Shown piece by piece: positions 1 through 6,293 of a DNA stretch of 10,010 nt. Positions within the stretch are counted from its first letter, which is position 1, and the number at the start of each line of letters is the position of its first letter. This DNA comes from JAGWAC01 sp038046265. GTDB lineage: Archaea; Nanobdellota; Nanobdellia; SCGC-AAA011-G17; JACPIM01. Both the position numbers and the translations under genes were made by a program. The stretch is taken from NCBI GenBank assembly GCA_038046265.1, contig JBBSWN010000033.1, positions 1 through 10,010 of the forward strand, in the 5' to 3' direction. Below the pieces are notes generated by a model, which searched no databases, had not been told where the DNA came from, and saw nothing but the letters and a program-made list of their open reading frames with translations.

Positions 1-34
1 TAGGTTTGATTTTTTTAATATATAAAACTACTTT

Positions 35-55
35 TTTATTTAGGTAAAGACCTTA
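35..55. repeat. 21-bp near-identical repeat, copy 1 (end of the 107-aa protein gene)
   Basis: This matches 1050-1070 at 20 of 21 positions (TTATTTAGG then T/C then AAAGACCTTA, plus one flanking T). Here it covers the stop codon and the last codons (Val-Phe-Thr). Confidence 0.7.
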
Positions 56-363
56 ATATAAAAACTAATTAATGAAGTAACAAAATTAGCCACTAATGAC
101 ATTAAAAAAGCTTTAGAATATTTCAAACTTAATAATTTTATAAGTAAGATGCTTTCAATTAAAAATACTATTATTTCAGTAAAAACAAAGTTATTTAATA
201 TATTTTGATAAAAATAAGTAGCCAGCGGCAGACTAAATGAGTTTATTAAAATAGAATAAAATAAAACTTGAAATGGTTTCTTTTTAAGAAATAAAAATAA
301 GGCTAAGAACTCAACAAAAATTGTCGCAATTAAAAAAACTAAATACTCAATTATAATATTCAT
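40..363 (-). CDS. Small multi-pass membrane protein, unrecognised family
   Basis: This 107-aa protein is almost entirely hydrophobic, with about four predicted membrane helices (roughly residues 5-25, 33-53, 58-77 and 85-105). Acidic residues sit inside or at the edge of helices: E6, E18 and the FTEIIVFLIESIL segment around residues 61-73. A paired Glu in a helix (E-x6-E) is unusual and may be functional. Its ATG overlaps the stop codon of the upstream gene in an ATGA arrangement, and no Shine-Dalgarno site is visible, so it is probably translated by coupling with that gene. It has no soluble domain and no catalytic motif. I do not recognise the family. The reading frame itself is well supported by the overlap and the protein-like composition. 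Confidence 0.75.
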   Translation of the reverse strand: MNIIIEYLVFLIATIFVEFLALFLFLKKKPFQVLFYSILINSFSLPLATYFYQNILNNFVFTEIIVFLIESILLIKLLSLKYSKAFLMSLVANFVTSLISFYIKVFT

Positions 364-1004
364 CTTTTTCTTTTATAGATAAAAATTCCAATCATAATAA
401 TTAAAGCTAAAAAAGGAAGAATAGCAAACCAGAATTCAGCAAACCACCAAGGCAATAATGCTTTTTTTGAAGGTTCAGGCCATATATCTTGAGAAATAAA
501 ATTTTTTTCCTCACTTGTTCCGTCTTCATAAGTAAAGAGAATTTTCTCCTTGCGTATAGTAAAGCTATTCTCGTTTAGCTCTTTTATGTTTAAAATTATA
601 ACTGTTTTGCGCAGAGGATCATTTGATTTGGGCAAAGGATAAATTCTTAAGTTTAAATCAGAATTTTTTAATTCAGGTTTTTTAAAATAATTGATTTTAT
701 CTTCGTAGTTATATGTATATTTGTCAAATTTTTCATTAAACTCATTTTCATCAAAGAGATCTTTTTTTATAGCGAAAATAGTGGCTTCACCGTTTTTGTT
801 GACTGCAAAACAGTCATTAAGATCAAGCTTTTTTGGTCTGCTGATTTGCTCATCCAATATAAATATATACTCCTGAAAATTATCAGCGTTTGATATTTGA
901 TAGCATGACTCAATATACCTTCTTCCATAAGGTAAAATATCAGCATTTACATTTTGTATTAGGATTAATGATAAAATAATTGCTAATATTAAGTATTTTT
1001 TCAT
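360..1004 (-). CDS. Secreted/anchored protein: signal peptide, soluble domain, C-terminal TM
   Basis: This 214-aa protein has an N-terminal signal peptide (residues 1-21, MKKYLILAI...NVNA then D22). A soluble extracytoplasmic region of about 160 residues follows, then a C-terminal transmembrane helix (about 187-208, Trp-rich at its outer edge) ending in the basic tail YKRKR. This topology puts the body of the protein outside the cell with a C-terminal anchor. Two Cys, near residues 34 and 65, could form a disulfide (inference). Its stop overlaps the start of the downstream membrane protein, so the two are probably partners. I do not recognise the domain. Upstream (1031-1040) there is a weak TATA-like element on the same strand that would give a very short leader. 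Confidence 0.75.
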   Translation of the reverse strand: MKKYLILAIILSLILIQNVNADILPYGRRYIESCYQISNADNFQEYIFILDEQISRPKKLDLNDCFAVNKNGEATIFAIKKDLFDENEFNEKFDKYTYNYEDKINYFKKPELKNSDLNLRIYPLPKSNDPLRKTVIILNIKELNENSFTIRKEKILFTYEDGTSEEKNFISQDIWPEPSKKALLPWWFAEFWFAILPFLALIIMIGIFIYKRKR

Positions 1005-1030
1005 GTTTATTTACTTTATATTTAAGTTAT

Positions 1031-1040
1031 TAATTTATAA
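1031..1040 (-). promoter_or_regulatory. Candidate TATA box for the secreted-protein gene
   Basis: On the minus strand this reads TTATAAATTA, centred about 31 bp upstream of the ATG at 1004. That would place initiation a few nucleotides before the start codon. The surrounding sequence is AT-rich and other TATA-like strings lie nearby, so the assignment is tentative. Confidence 0.35.
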
Positions 1041-1049
1041 TTCTATTTG

Positions 1050-1070
1050 TTTATTTAGGCAAAGACCTTA
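1050..1070. repeat. 21-bp near-identical repeat, copy 2 (end of the regulator gene)
   Basis: This is the partner of 35-55 with one substitution at 1060. Here it covers the stop and the last codons (Arg-Ser-Leu-Pro-Lys) in a different reading frame from copy 1, so the match is at DNA rather than protein level. Confidence 0.7.
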
Positions 1071-1548
1071 GGATATTTTTGTATTTAAACCAGAAATATA
1101 TTGTTAGGATGAGAGCGAGAAGAGCAATTACTGGAATTATGCTTATCGATGCGTTTGGTTCTTGAATTATAGCTTCTGAAGCGATACCTATTGATTTTTC
1201 TGCAATAAATAATGATTGTTGTTTAAATGGATTTATGAAAGAAATTCCTGCAAGAATTACAAATATTCCTAAAGTTATTACAAATTTATAGTAGGAAGAG
1301 TTAAGCAGGCTTTTAGTTTTTTCTGTTAAAGTGTAATATTTCCATTTCCTTCCTTCTTCTAGTTTTGCTACAAGACCTGATTTTACCAGGATATCAAGAT
1401 GCTCTTTTACTGATGGTATTGAAAGATTTAATAAATCGGCTAAATCTGACTGAGTATATTTTTTGTTTGAGAGCAATTTAAGGATTTTTACTCTAGTGCT
1501 AGCTGACAAGGCCTTAAAGTCAGAACTGTCAATGTTTACTTGATTCAT
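1051..1548 (-). CDS. Membrane-anchored ArsR-type winged-helix transcriptional regulator
   Basis: This 165-aa protein is a predicted DNA-binding regulator tethered to the membrane. Residues about 8-80 form a winged helix-turn-helix of the ArsR/HTH_20 type: LSASTRVKILKLL, then the helix-turn-helix YTQSDLADLLNLSIPSVKEHLDIL split across residues 31-54, and a wing (LEEGRKWKYYTLTEK). Two transmembrane helices follow (about 87-107 and 133-153), with a short extracytoplasmic loop of about 25 residues and a basic C-terminus. Two-TM winged-helix proteins of this kind are common in archaea; they are thought to sense an envelope signal (family knowledge). The next genes on the strand encode membrane and secreted proteins and may be targets (inference). 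The start has no Shine-Dalgarno site but has a TATA box at the right distance. Confidence 0.85.
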   Translation of the reverse strand: MNQVNIDSSDFKALSASTRVKILKLLSNKKYTQSDLADLLNLSIPSVKEHLDILVKSGLVAKLEEGRKWKYYTLTEKTKSLLNSSYYKFVITLGIFVILAGISFINPFKQQSLFIAEKSIGIASEAIIQEPNASISIIPVIALLALILTIYFWFKYKNILRSLPK

Positions 1549-1568
1549 TGTTTTAAGGAGAGAAAAAA

Positions 1569-1577
1569 AGTTTATAA
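1569..1577 (-). promoter_or_regulatory. TATA box of the membrane-bound regulator gene
   Basis: The minus strand carries TTATAAAC, centred about 26 bp upstream of the ATG at 1548, which is the spacing expected for a leaderless archaeal transcript. A second AT-rich element (CTTATAAAAAG, about 1580-1592) lies just upstream. Confidence 0.5.
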
Positions 1578-1596
1578 TTCTTTTTATAAGGAGAAA

Positions 1597-2709
1597 TTAA
1601 AATAGTCTAGTTTGTTTAGGTTTTAATTTTACAGCAACAACTTTGTCATAAGTTTTACTTCCATCTGTTCCGCCTGTGACATATATCGTGTTGTCTTTGC
1701 TTGCGCTTGCAGATTCATAGACTGAATTTGGCAATGATCCTAATAGTGACCATTCACTTAGAACTCCATTTTCGTCAACTTCTGCAGCTCTTATTTCATT
1801 AGAAGGAGTTCCACTTTTTATTCCAACTAAACCGCCTAATGATACAACATAGTTTTTACCACTAATTGTTACTGTTGATATATTTTCAAGTCTAGCTTTT
1901 GGTTTTTTTGATTTTACAGTTTCAAATTTACCTAATCCTTCTTTTAGTTTAGCTACTTGAACATCATCTAATTCAAATGGAGGGTGATATTGCCATCCAC
2001 CTAAAACAAATAATTTTTCTTTTAATATTAATGCTGCATGACTAGATCTTCTTCCGTTAATTCTAGAAGTACTAGCACTCCACGGACTTGGTTGTCCTTT
2101 TTCATCTAATTTAGAAACCCAAACTTCATCATGATATCCTTGCGGTCCGCCACCAGTATCTTGGCCTGCTATTGCATATAATTTTTTACCATCACAAAGG
2201 AATGTTGAAGTAGCATTTGTTGGCAATAAATGTTCGCTAACTTCCCATTTAGTTAAATTTCCAGTTTCTCCTAATGCCTCAAGAGTACTAAATCTTCTTG
2301 CAAATAAAACTTGTCTTGTAGATGGAGCAAAGGCATAAACAAATTGTTCATCTGTTGCTAAACCACTAAAATGCACTTCTTTAGGAAGAGGGAAAGCTGT
2401 TTCTTCAAATTTATCAATTTCACCATTTTTTATTCTGGTATGCAATACTTGTGGGTTTGGTTTATTATTATCATCTAAACCACCTGCTATATATAATCTA
2501 TCTCTTAGTACTACAGCACCATGATTTTTTCTTGGTGTTGGCATTTGAATTTCTTTTACTGACTCTATTTTTAATTCTAAGTCTTCTTCAGCAGAGGCTA
2601 AAGAAATAAAAGGTTCAAATGTATTAAGAAAAGCTAAAGCTCCCATTCCTTTAACTAAATTTAAAAGATCTCTTCTTGTTAATCCATTTACTTTTGAACT
2701 TAAATCCAT
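1597..2709 (-). CDS. Tat-exported Kelch-type beta-propeller protein
   Basis: This is a 370-aa predicted exported protein. The N-terminus has a twin-arginine signal: T11-R12-R13-D-L-L, a moderately hydrophobic stretch (about 15-38) and an ASA-type cleavage site near residue 40. The rest is a Kelch/galactose-oxidase-like propeller of about six blades. Characteristic strand-plus-glycine motifs occur at YIAGG (73-77), a degenerate YAFA (125-128), YAIAG (178-182), FVLGG (234-238), VVSLGG (288-293) and YVTGG (343-347). Short turns ending in Trp or Phe recur between blades (NGEIDKF, KGQPSPW, NGVLSEW). No catalytic residues or metal site are evident, so a binding or structural role outside the cell is likely. 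The frame stays open to 2796, but the start at 2709 is chosen because it puts the RR motif at the N-terminus and has a TATA box 32 bp upstream. Confidence 0.85.
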   Translation of the reverse strand: MDLSSKVNGLTRRDLLNLVKGMGALAFLNTFEPFISLASAEEDLELKIESVKEIQMPTPRKNHGAVVLRDRLYIAGGLDDNNKPNPQVLHTRIKNGEIDKFEETAFPLPKEVHFSGLATDEQFVYAFAPSTRQVLFARRFSTLEALGETGNLTKWEVSEHLLPTNATSTFLCDGKKLYAIAGQDTGGGPQGYHDEVWVSKLDEKGQPSPWSASTSRINGRRSSHAALILKEKLFVLGGWQYHPPFELDDVQVAKLKEGLGKFETVKSKKPKARLENISTVTISGKNYVVSLGGLVGIKSGTPSNEIRAAEVDENGVLSEWSLLGSLPNSVYESASASKDNTIYVTGGTDGSKTYDKVVAVKLKPKQTRLF

Positions 2710-2736
2710 TTTCAGTAAAAATCTTTTATTTTTTAG

Positions 2737-2745
2737 TTTATAAAG
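2737..2745 (-). promoter_or_regulatory. TATA box of the Kelch/Tat gene
   Basis: The minus strand carries CTTTATAAA, centred about 32 bp upstream of the ATG at 2709. This gives a leader of a few nucleotides and supports 2709 rather than 2796 as the start. Confidence 0.5.
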
Positions 2746-2795
2746 CTTTCTATTGTTATTACTATAAAGTAAATATAGTTTAGAGAAAATAAACA

Positions 2796-2803
2796 TTTAT
2801 TAA
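2796..2803 (+). promoter_or_regulatory. Candidate TATA box of the HPF-like gene
   Basis: TTTATTAA is centred about 25 bp upstream of the ATG at 2825. It is a weaker match to the archaeal consensus than others in the window, but the position is right for a leaderless transcript. Confidence 0.4.
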
Positions 2804-2824
2804 TTTGGAAAACTAAGGCAGATT

Positions 2825-3184
2825 ATGGTGCTTAGTTTTATAGGTCTAGATTCTTTGGATGAAAATGAGGTAAATGACTTAAAAACTTACAGCGACAGAT
2901 TTTATCAAAAAGTAAGCAGAACAATAACTACAAATACAGACCCTTTAGTTATATTACATGTCAAAAAAATGAAAGCTTCTGGCAGGAGATGCAAATATTC
3001 TATTCATGGAAAAGTTGAAAGTCCTAAATTATTAACTTCTGTTGAATATAGTGACTGGGATTTAATAAGAGCTTTAACAAAGACTTTTGAGAAAATGGAA
3101 AGTGAAATAGCCCATAAATTCAAAACACAAGGAAAAAATGAGAGAGTTAGCTTTAAGAAAGCAATAAAAGAAAGTGCTGATTAA
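2825..3184 (+). CDS. Small protein resembling HPF/RaiA-type ribosome-associated factors
   Basis: This is a 119-aa soluble protein. The order of predicted elements is strand (about 2-7), helix (about 12-34), strands (about 41-48, 56-66 and 69-75), then helix (about 77-101). That beta-alpha-beta-beta-beta-alpha pattern is the fold of ribosome hibernation-promoting factors (HPF/RaiA/YfiA). The segment LVILHVKKMKASGRRCKYS followed by the phrase YSDWDLIRALTKTFEKM resembles the basic strand and the DW/DLYxAID helix of that family. The C-terminal tail is basic. If correct, it would bind the 30S subunit and silence ribosomes in slow growth. The call is from pattern memory and fold order, not an alignment, so it is only moderately sure. 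The gene stands alone, divergent from the Kelch gene and convergent with the next. Confidence 0.6.
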   Translation: MVLSFIGLDSLDENEVNDLKTYSDRFYQKVSRTITTNTDPLVILHVKKMKASGRRCKYSIHGKVESPKLLTSVEYSDWDLIRALTKTFEKMESEIAHKFKTQGKNERVSFKKAIKESAD

Positions 3185-3195
3185 TTTATCTCTTT

Positions 3196-3525
3196 TTAAA
3201 AATCAAGAAATAACTTTTTATCTTTAATTGTGTAACCTTCTTGAAGGAAATATTTATCTACTCTTTTTCGATATGCTTTCTCTGCTTCTTTTCTCTCTTC
3301 AGGTGTTCTAGTATACCACGGGCAAAGTAACGGCAATACGAACCCAGTTTTTCCACCTATTTCAATTTCTGCTGCAAAGGTTGTGCCTTCATCAGTAGGG
3401 CCTGGAATTACAAGCAATCTTACAAGACCTTTTTTCTTTACAGGACTTGTTGGAACAACTTCAAACCTGTCTATTGTTTTTATTTCTATTTGTTCTCGAG
3501 TTTCATGAGCTTTGACTTTTACCAT
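3196..3525 (-). CDS. Conserved-looking 109-aa hypothetical protein
   Basis: I do not recognise this protein. It is soluble, with a beta-rich first two thirds (strands around 12-24, 34-41, 48-57 and 61-66) containing the glycine/proline turns IPGPTDEG and IGGKTG. A CPWY segment lies near residues 68-71, followed by a highly charged helix (about 74-94) and a short C-terminal strand. No signal peptide or membrane helix is present. It has its own strong promoter overlapping the 3' end of the ABC permease gene, so it is probably expressed separately from that operon. It converges on the HPF-like gene with an 11-bp gap. The frame is supported by the promoter spacing and protein-like composition. 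Confidence 0.7.
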   Translation of the reverse strand: MVKVKAHETREQIEIKTIDRFEVVPTSPVKKKGLVRLLVIPGPTDEGTTFAAEIEIGGKTGFVLPLLCPWYTRTPEERKEAEKAYRKRVDKYFLQEGYTIKDKKLFLDF

Positions 3526-3548
3526 TCTAATTTTTCAAAAATCAACAC

Positions 3549-3556
3549 TATTTAAA
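3549..3556 (-). promoter_or_regulatory. TATA box of the 109-aa protein gene
   Basis: The minus strand reads TTTAAATA, a consensus archaeal TATA box, centred 27-28 bp upstream of the ATG at 3525. It lies across the last bases of the gap and the final bases of the ABC permease coding region, whose stop begins at 3560 and ends at 3558. Confidence 0.6.
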
Positions 3557-3557
3557 G

Positions 3558-4742
3558 CTACTCATATCTTAAAGCGTCAACTGGCTTTAGCTTGGATGCT
3601 TGAATGGCTGGCAAAATTCCTGAAATTACACCAACAAAAAAAGCAAACAACAAGCCGAACAACAAAACTAAAGGTTCTATTTTTATTATCAACAAAAAGC
3701 CTGCGTTTTTTGAGAATGAGCCAATAATTAAAGCCATAGCTGTTCCTAGAATAGTACCTATTACGCCACCAACAAGACCGATCAACCCAGACTCTATCAA
3801 GAATATTTTTAAGATATCAGAATTTCGTGCACCAATTGATTTCATAATGCCGATGTCTTTTGTTCTTTCCAAAACACTAGTGTACATTGAATTCATTATA
3901 CCAATTGCTCCGACGATTAAGGAGATTGCTGCTATGCCAACAAGGAAAATCTGAATCACGCCAAGAACTTCGTTTATTTGCTCTAGAATCTGAGTTGCTG
4001 TCAATACCTGGAAATTGGTGTCATCTCTTTTTCTTTCCAATTCTTTTTCTATTTTTTTCTGAAGCTGAGGGATGTTGTCTTTTGATTTAACTTGAGCTAC
4101 AATAGTGTCTATTTTTTCAGGTTCATTAAATATTTCACGAGCTGCTTCCATTGGAATGTTAATTTGGTTGTCGTCCTGGGCATTTCCAATTTCCTCAAAA
4201 ATTCCTACTATTTTGAATTCTTTTTTATTGATTTCAATTTTATTTCCAAGCCTTAATTCTTTTGAGAACATTTCTTCTACAACTCTTGAGCCTACTACAG
4301 CAACAAATTTTTCATCTTTCTGCACAAAACGCCCCCGGCTTAATTCAATCCCTGAATCAAGAAAAAATTCTTCAAAATCTTTAGCTTCCAGGCCGGCAAC
4401 TAATGTAAATCCTGTTTCTTTATTATTTTTTATTTCTGCTGTTCTGAATAATCCGGGAGTAACATACTGGAAACCTGAAATTTTTTTTACTGTTTCAACG
4501 TCTTCTTTTGTCAAGCCTTGTGCTAAAGTTCCCGGGCCTTGAAATCCTTTTGCTGAAATCAGAATTCTGTTTGCTCCAAATTGCTCAAATTGGGTTTCAA
4601 TTGTGCTTTCCAAGCTTCTGGATGCCGTGATTAAGGAAATAATGGCTGCAACACCAATAATTATACCTATGACAGTCAGCCAGGACCTTAATTTTCTATG
4701 GGTAATGCTTTTTAAGGCTAATAAAAAATAATCAAGCAGCAT
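3558..4742 (-). CDS. MacB/FtsX-type ABC transporter permease
   Basis: This 394-aa protein is the membrane subunit of a type VII (MacB/LolCDE-like) ABC system. Its layout is that of the family: a short cytoplasmic N-terminus with KSITHRKLRSWLTVIGIIIGV leading into TM1 (about 21-42), then a large extracytoplasmic MacB periplasmic-core-like domain (about 43-255), then three C-terminal membrane helices (about 260-286, 315-341 and 355-381). Between TM2 and TM3, the cytoplasmic segment around 288-311 (LERTKDIGIMKSIGA) is the coupling element that contacts the ATPase. The C-terminus ends in the typical PVDALRYE. The family does not transport through a pore; it moves lipoproteins or extracytoplasmic substrates, or transmits force. 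Its ATG overlaps the stop of the preceding Ig-like gene by 11 nt, so it is the last gene of a coupled operon. Confidence 0.93.
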   Translation of the reverse strand: MLLDYFLLALKSITHRKLRSWLTVIGIIIGVAAIISLITASRSLESTIETQFEQFGANRILISAKGFQGPGTLAQGLTKEDVETVKKISGFQYVTPGLFRTAEIKNNKETGFTLVAGLEAKDFEEFFLDSGIELSRGRFVQKDEKFVAVVGSRVVEEMFSKELRLGNKIEINKKEFKIVGIFEEIGNAQDDNQINIPMEAAREIFNEPEKIDTIVAQVKSKDNIPQLQKKIEKELERKRDDTNFQVLTATQILEQINEVLGVIQIFLVGIAAISLIVGAIGIMNSMYTSVLERTKDIGIMKSIGARNSDILKIFLIESGLIGLVGGVIGTILGTAMALIIGSFSKNAGFLLIIKIEPLVLLFGLLFAFFVGVISGILPAIQASKLKPVDALRYE

Positions 4743-5553
4743 GTTTTTTTCTTCTATGCATCAAGAACAAGACTAGGACTATAATTATTAAAACTATGAA
4801 AATCCAGAAATTATTTTGACTAACTAAACCCAGCTGCCTTGCTTCTTCCTCTGTCAGGACATTTAAGTTCATTGTCTTTGATTCCTTGAATTCCTTGTTG
4901 TTTATGTCTCTGTATTCAATGATAAACTCGAGCTGGGGATTTTTTGTTTTTGGCACAATGGAAAATTCTTCTGTTTCAAAATCATCTATATCAACTTCAC
5001 CAATATATATTGATTTTGAGGACAGAATTTCATATGAAGGACTTTCCTGCAATGTTACTTTCAGGAATTTTATTTGTGCAAGACCGTTGTTTATGAATTT
5101 TAAACTTATTTTTCCTATCTTGTTTATGTTTAAAGGTTCTGGATTGTCCAGGATTAAGTCCAAGTTTGTTTTTGCATTTATTTCTAAACTAATTAAGGAT
5201 TCTTTTTTTGTGTTATTATAAGAAATTTCAACTGGTATTTTATATATTTTGGATTCTGCATCTGGAAGAGCAACCAGACTAAATGAAGTTGATTTTCTAT
5301 TGTTTTTTCTTATTTCGTCAATTGCGTTTTCATTTGAAGATGTTAATGGTGCAAAAGGAACTTGAGACAAGTCAAGCCTTACAACGATGTTTTCTATTTT
5401 AGAGTCACCAACATTTTCAAGCGTTATACTAAGCCTTAGCTGCTGGCCTGGCAAGACTCTATCTGGATTTGAAGAAAATGATTCTATTGTAAGCTGAGCA
5501 TTTGCAATTGGGAGTACAAGCAATAATATAAGTAATGTCAGTATTTTATTCAT
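4732..5553 (-). CDS. Secreted Ig-like (CARDB/COG1361-like) protein with C-terminal anchor
   Basis: This 273-aa protein has a signal peptide (residues 1-19, ending ANA before Q20) and two successive beta-sandwich-like regions (about 20-125 and 130-230). A single C-terminal transmembrane helix (about 247-265) is followed by the basic tail HRRKKHAA. The first region has the hallmark of CARDB/NEW3 domains found in archaeal S-layer-related proteins: PGQQLRLSITLENVGDSKIENI, split across residues 36-57. The second has LKFINNGLAQIKFLKVTL. It lies between the ATPase and the permease, overlapping both by 4 and 11 nt, so it is most likely the extracellular partner of that transporter, filling the slot held by a membrane-fusion protein in bacterial MacAB (inference). 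AGGAG at 5559-5563 serves as its Shine-Dalgarno site. Confidence 0.85.
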   Translation of the reverse strand: MNKILTLLILLLVLPIANAQLTIESFSSNPDRVLPGQQLRLSITLENVGDSKIENIVVRLDLSQVPFAPLTSSNENAIDEIRKNNRKSTSFSLVALPDAESKIYKIPVEISYNNTKKESLISLEINAKTNLDLILDNPEPLNINKIGKISLKFINNGLAQIKFLKVTLQESPSYEILSSKSIYIGEVDIDDFETEEFSIVPKTKNPQLEFIIEYRDINNKEFKESKTMNLNVLTEEEARQLGLVSQNNFWIFIVLIIIVLVLFLMHRRKKHAA

Positions 5554-6230
5554 TTTTTCTCCTGATTTATTTTTCCATCTGTTAGTGTTATTTTTTTATT
5601 TGCCATTTTTGCCAATTCTGGGTTGTGAGTTACCAAGATTATTGTTTTTCCTTTTTTGTTAAAATCTAAAAGTATATTCATGATTTCATGCCCTGTTTTT
5701 GTGTCCAAGTTTCCTGTTGGTTCGTCTGCCAGTATAATTTCCGGGTCATTTATCAATGATCTTGCTATTGCCACTCTTTGTCTTTGACCTCCAGATAATT
5801 GATTAGGAAGATGATTTAACCTGTTTCCCAGGCCGACTTGAACTAAAAGCTCCTGCGCTATTCTAAGCCTTTTATTTCTAGAAATGTTTTGAAATGTCAT
5901 TGGCAAGGCAACGTTTTCCAAGGCTGTCAAGCTAGGAATTAAATTAAATGTCTGGAAAATAAAACCAATTTTTTTCCCCCTTATTTGTGCTAAATTACTT
6001 TCTGACAAGCGAGCTATGTTATTTTCTGCTAAATAAATTTCTCCTTTTGTTGGTTTGTCTAGGCAGCCAACCATGTTTACGATTGTACTTTTTCCTGAAC
6101 CTGATGGTCCTTGAATTGCGAGAAAATCGCCCTGATTTATTTCTAAGTTTACATTATCTAAAGCTTTAACTTTTACTTCTCCAAGCTTGTAGGTTTTTTC
6201 CACGTTTTCAAGTTTAATTAGAGTCTGCAT
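5550..6230 (-). CDS. LolD/MacB-type ABC transporter ATPase
   Basis: This is a 226-aa nucleotide-binding subunit that powers the permease encoded downstream. All ATPase motifs are intact: Walker A GPSGSGKS (41-48), Q-loop Q93 in FIFQTFNL, signature LSGGQRQR (145-152), Walker B IILADE (165-170) with catalytic E170, D-loop NLD and switch histidine H202 in VTHN. ALENVALP (103-110) and the GCLDKPTKGEIY segment are typical of the LolD/MacB/FtsE-like group. The length matches this group's usual 220-235 residues. An upstream in-frame TTG at 6245 would add five residues, but the ATG at 6230 is preferred because a TTTAAATA box sits 24-25 bp upstream of it and only about 10 bp from the TTG. The gene overlaps the next by 4 nt (ATGA). 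Confidence 0.95.
   Translation of the reverse strand: MQTLIKLENVEKTYKLGEVKVKALDNVNLEINQGDFLAIQGPSGSGKSTIVNMVGCLDKPTKGEIYLAENNIARLSESNLAQIRGKKIGFIFQTFNLIPSLTALENVALPMTFQNISRNKRLRIAQELLVQVGLGNRLNHLPNQLSGGQRQRVAIARSLINDPEIILADEPTGNLDTKTGHEIMNILLDFNKKGKTIILVTHNPELAKMANKKITLTDGKINQEKK
5559..5563 (-). promoter_or_regulatory. Shine-Dalgarno site for the Ig-like protein gene
   Basis: The minus strand carries AGGAG ending five bases before the ATG at 5553. It lies inside the last codons of the ATPase gene. It marks an internal operon start and contrasts with the leaderless first genes. Confidence 0.6.
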
Positions 6231-6250
6231 GCTTTTTTCTAGCAAATTTT

Positions 6251-6258
6251 TATTTAAA
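6251..6258 (-). promoter_or_regulatory. TATA box of the ABC transporter operon
   Basis: The minus strand carries the consensus TTTAAATA, centred 24-25 bp upstream of the ATG at 6230. It is the only promoter-like element seen for the three overlapping transporter genes. Confidence 0.6.
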
Positions 6259-6293
6259 AAGTAATAGCATAAAATTTTACTCGGTTTAGGGAG

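Noticed and set aside
2710..2796. 29-residue N-terminal extension of the Kelch protein starting at 2796
   Set aside because: It would bury the twin-arginine motif behind a Lys/Asn/Tyr-rich stretch, and the best TATA box (2737-2745) fits a start at 2709.
3512..3727. Plus-strand frame of 71 codons
   Set aside because: It lies antisense across the 109-aa protein start, its promoter and the permease end, with a composition unlike a real protein.
3604..4542. Plus-strand open frames opposite the ABC permease (3604-3954, 3887-4090, 4105-4542)
   Set aside because: They are antisense to a clear MacB-type permease, have low-complexity composition mirroring membrane codons, and lack promoters or motifs.
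4886..5221. Plus-strand frame opposite the Ig-like protein
   Set aside because: It is a shadow of a well-supported secreted protein; no start signal or recognisable domain is present.
6231..6245. TTG start of the ABC ATPase at 6245
   Set aside because: The TTTAAATA box would be only about 10 bp away; the ATG at 6230 has normal spacing and normal family length.
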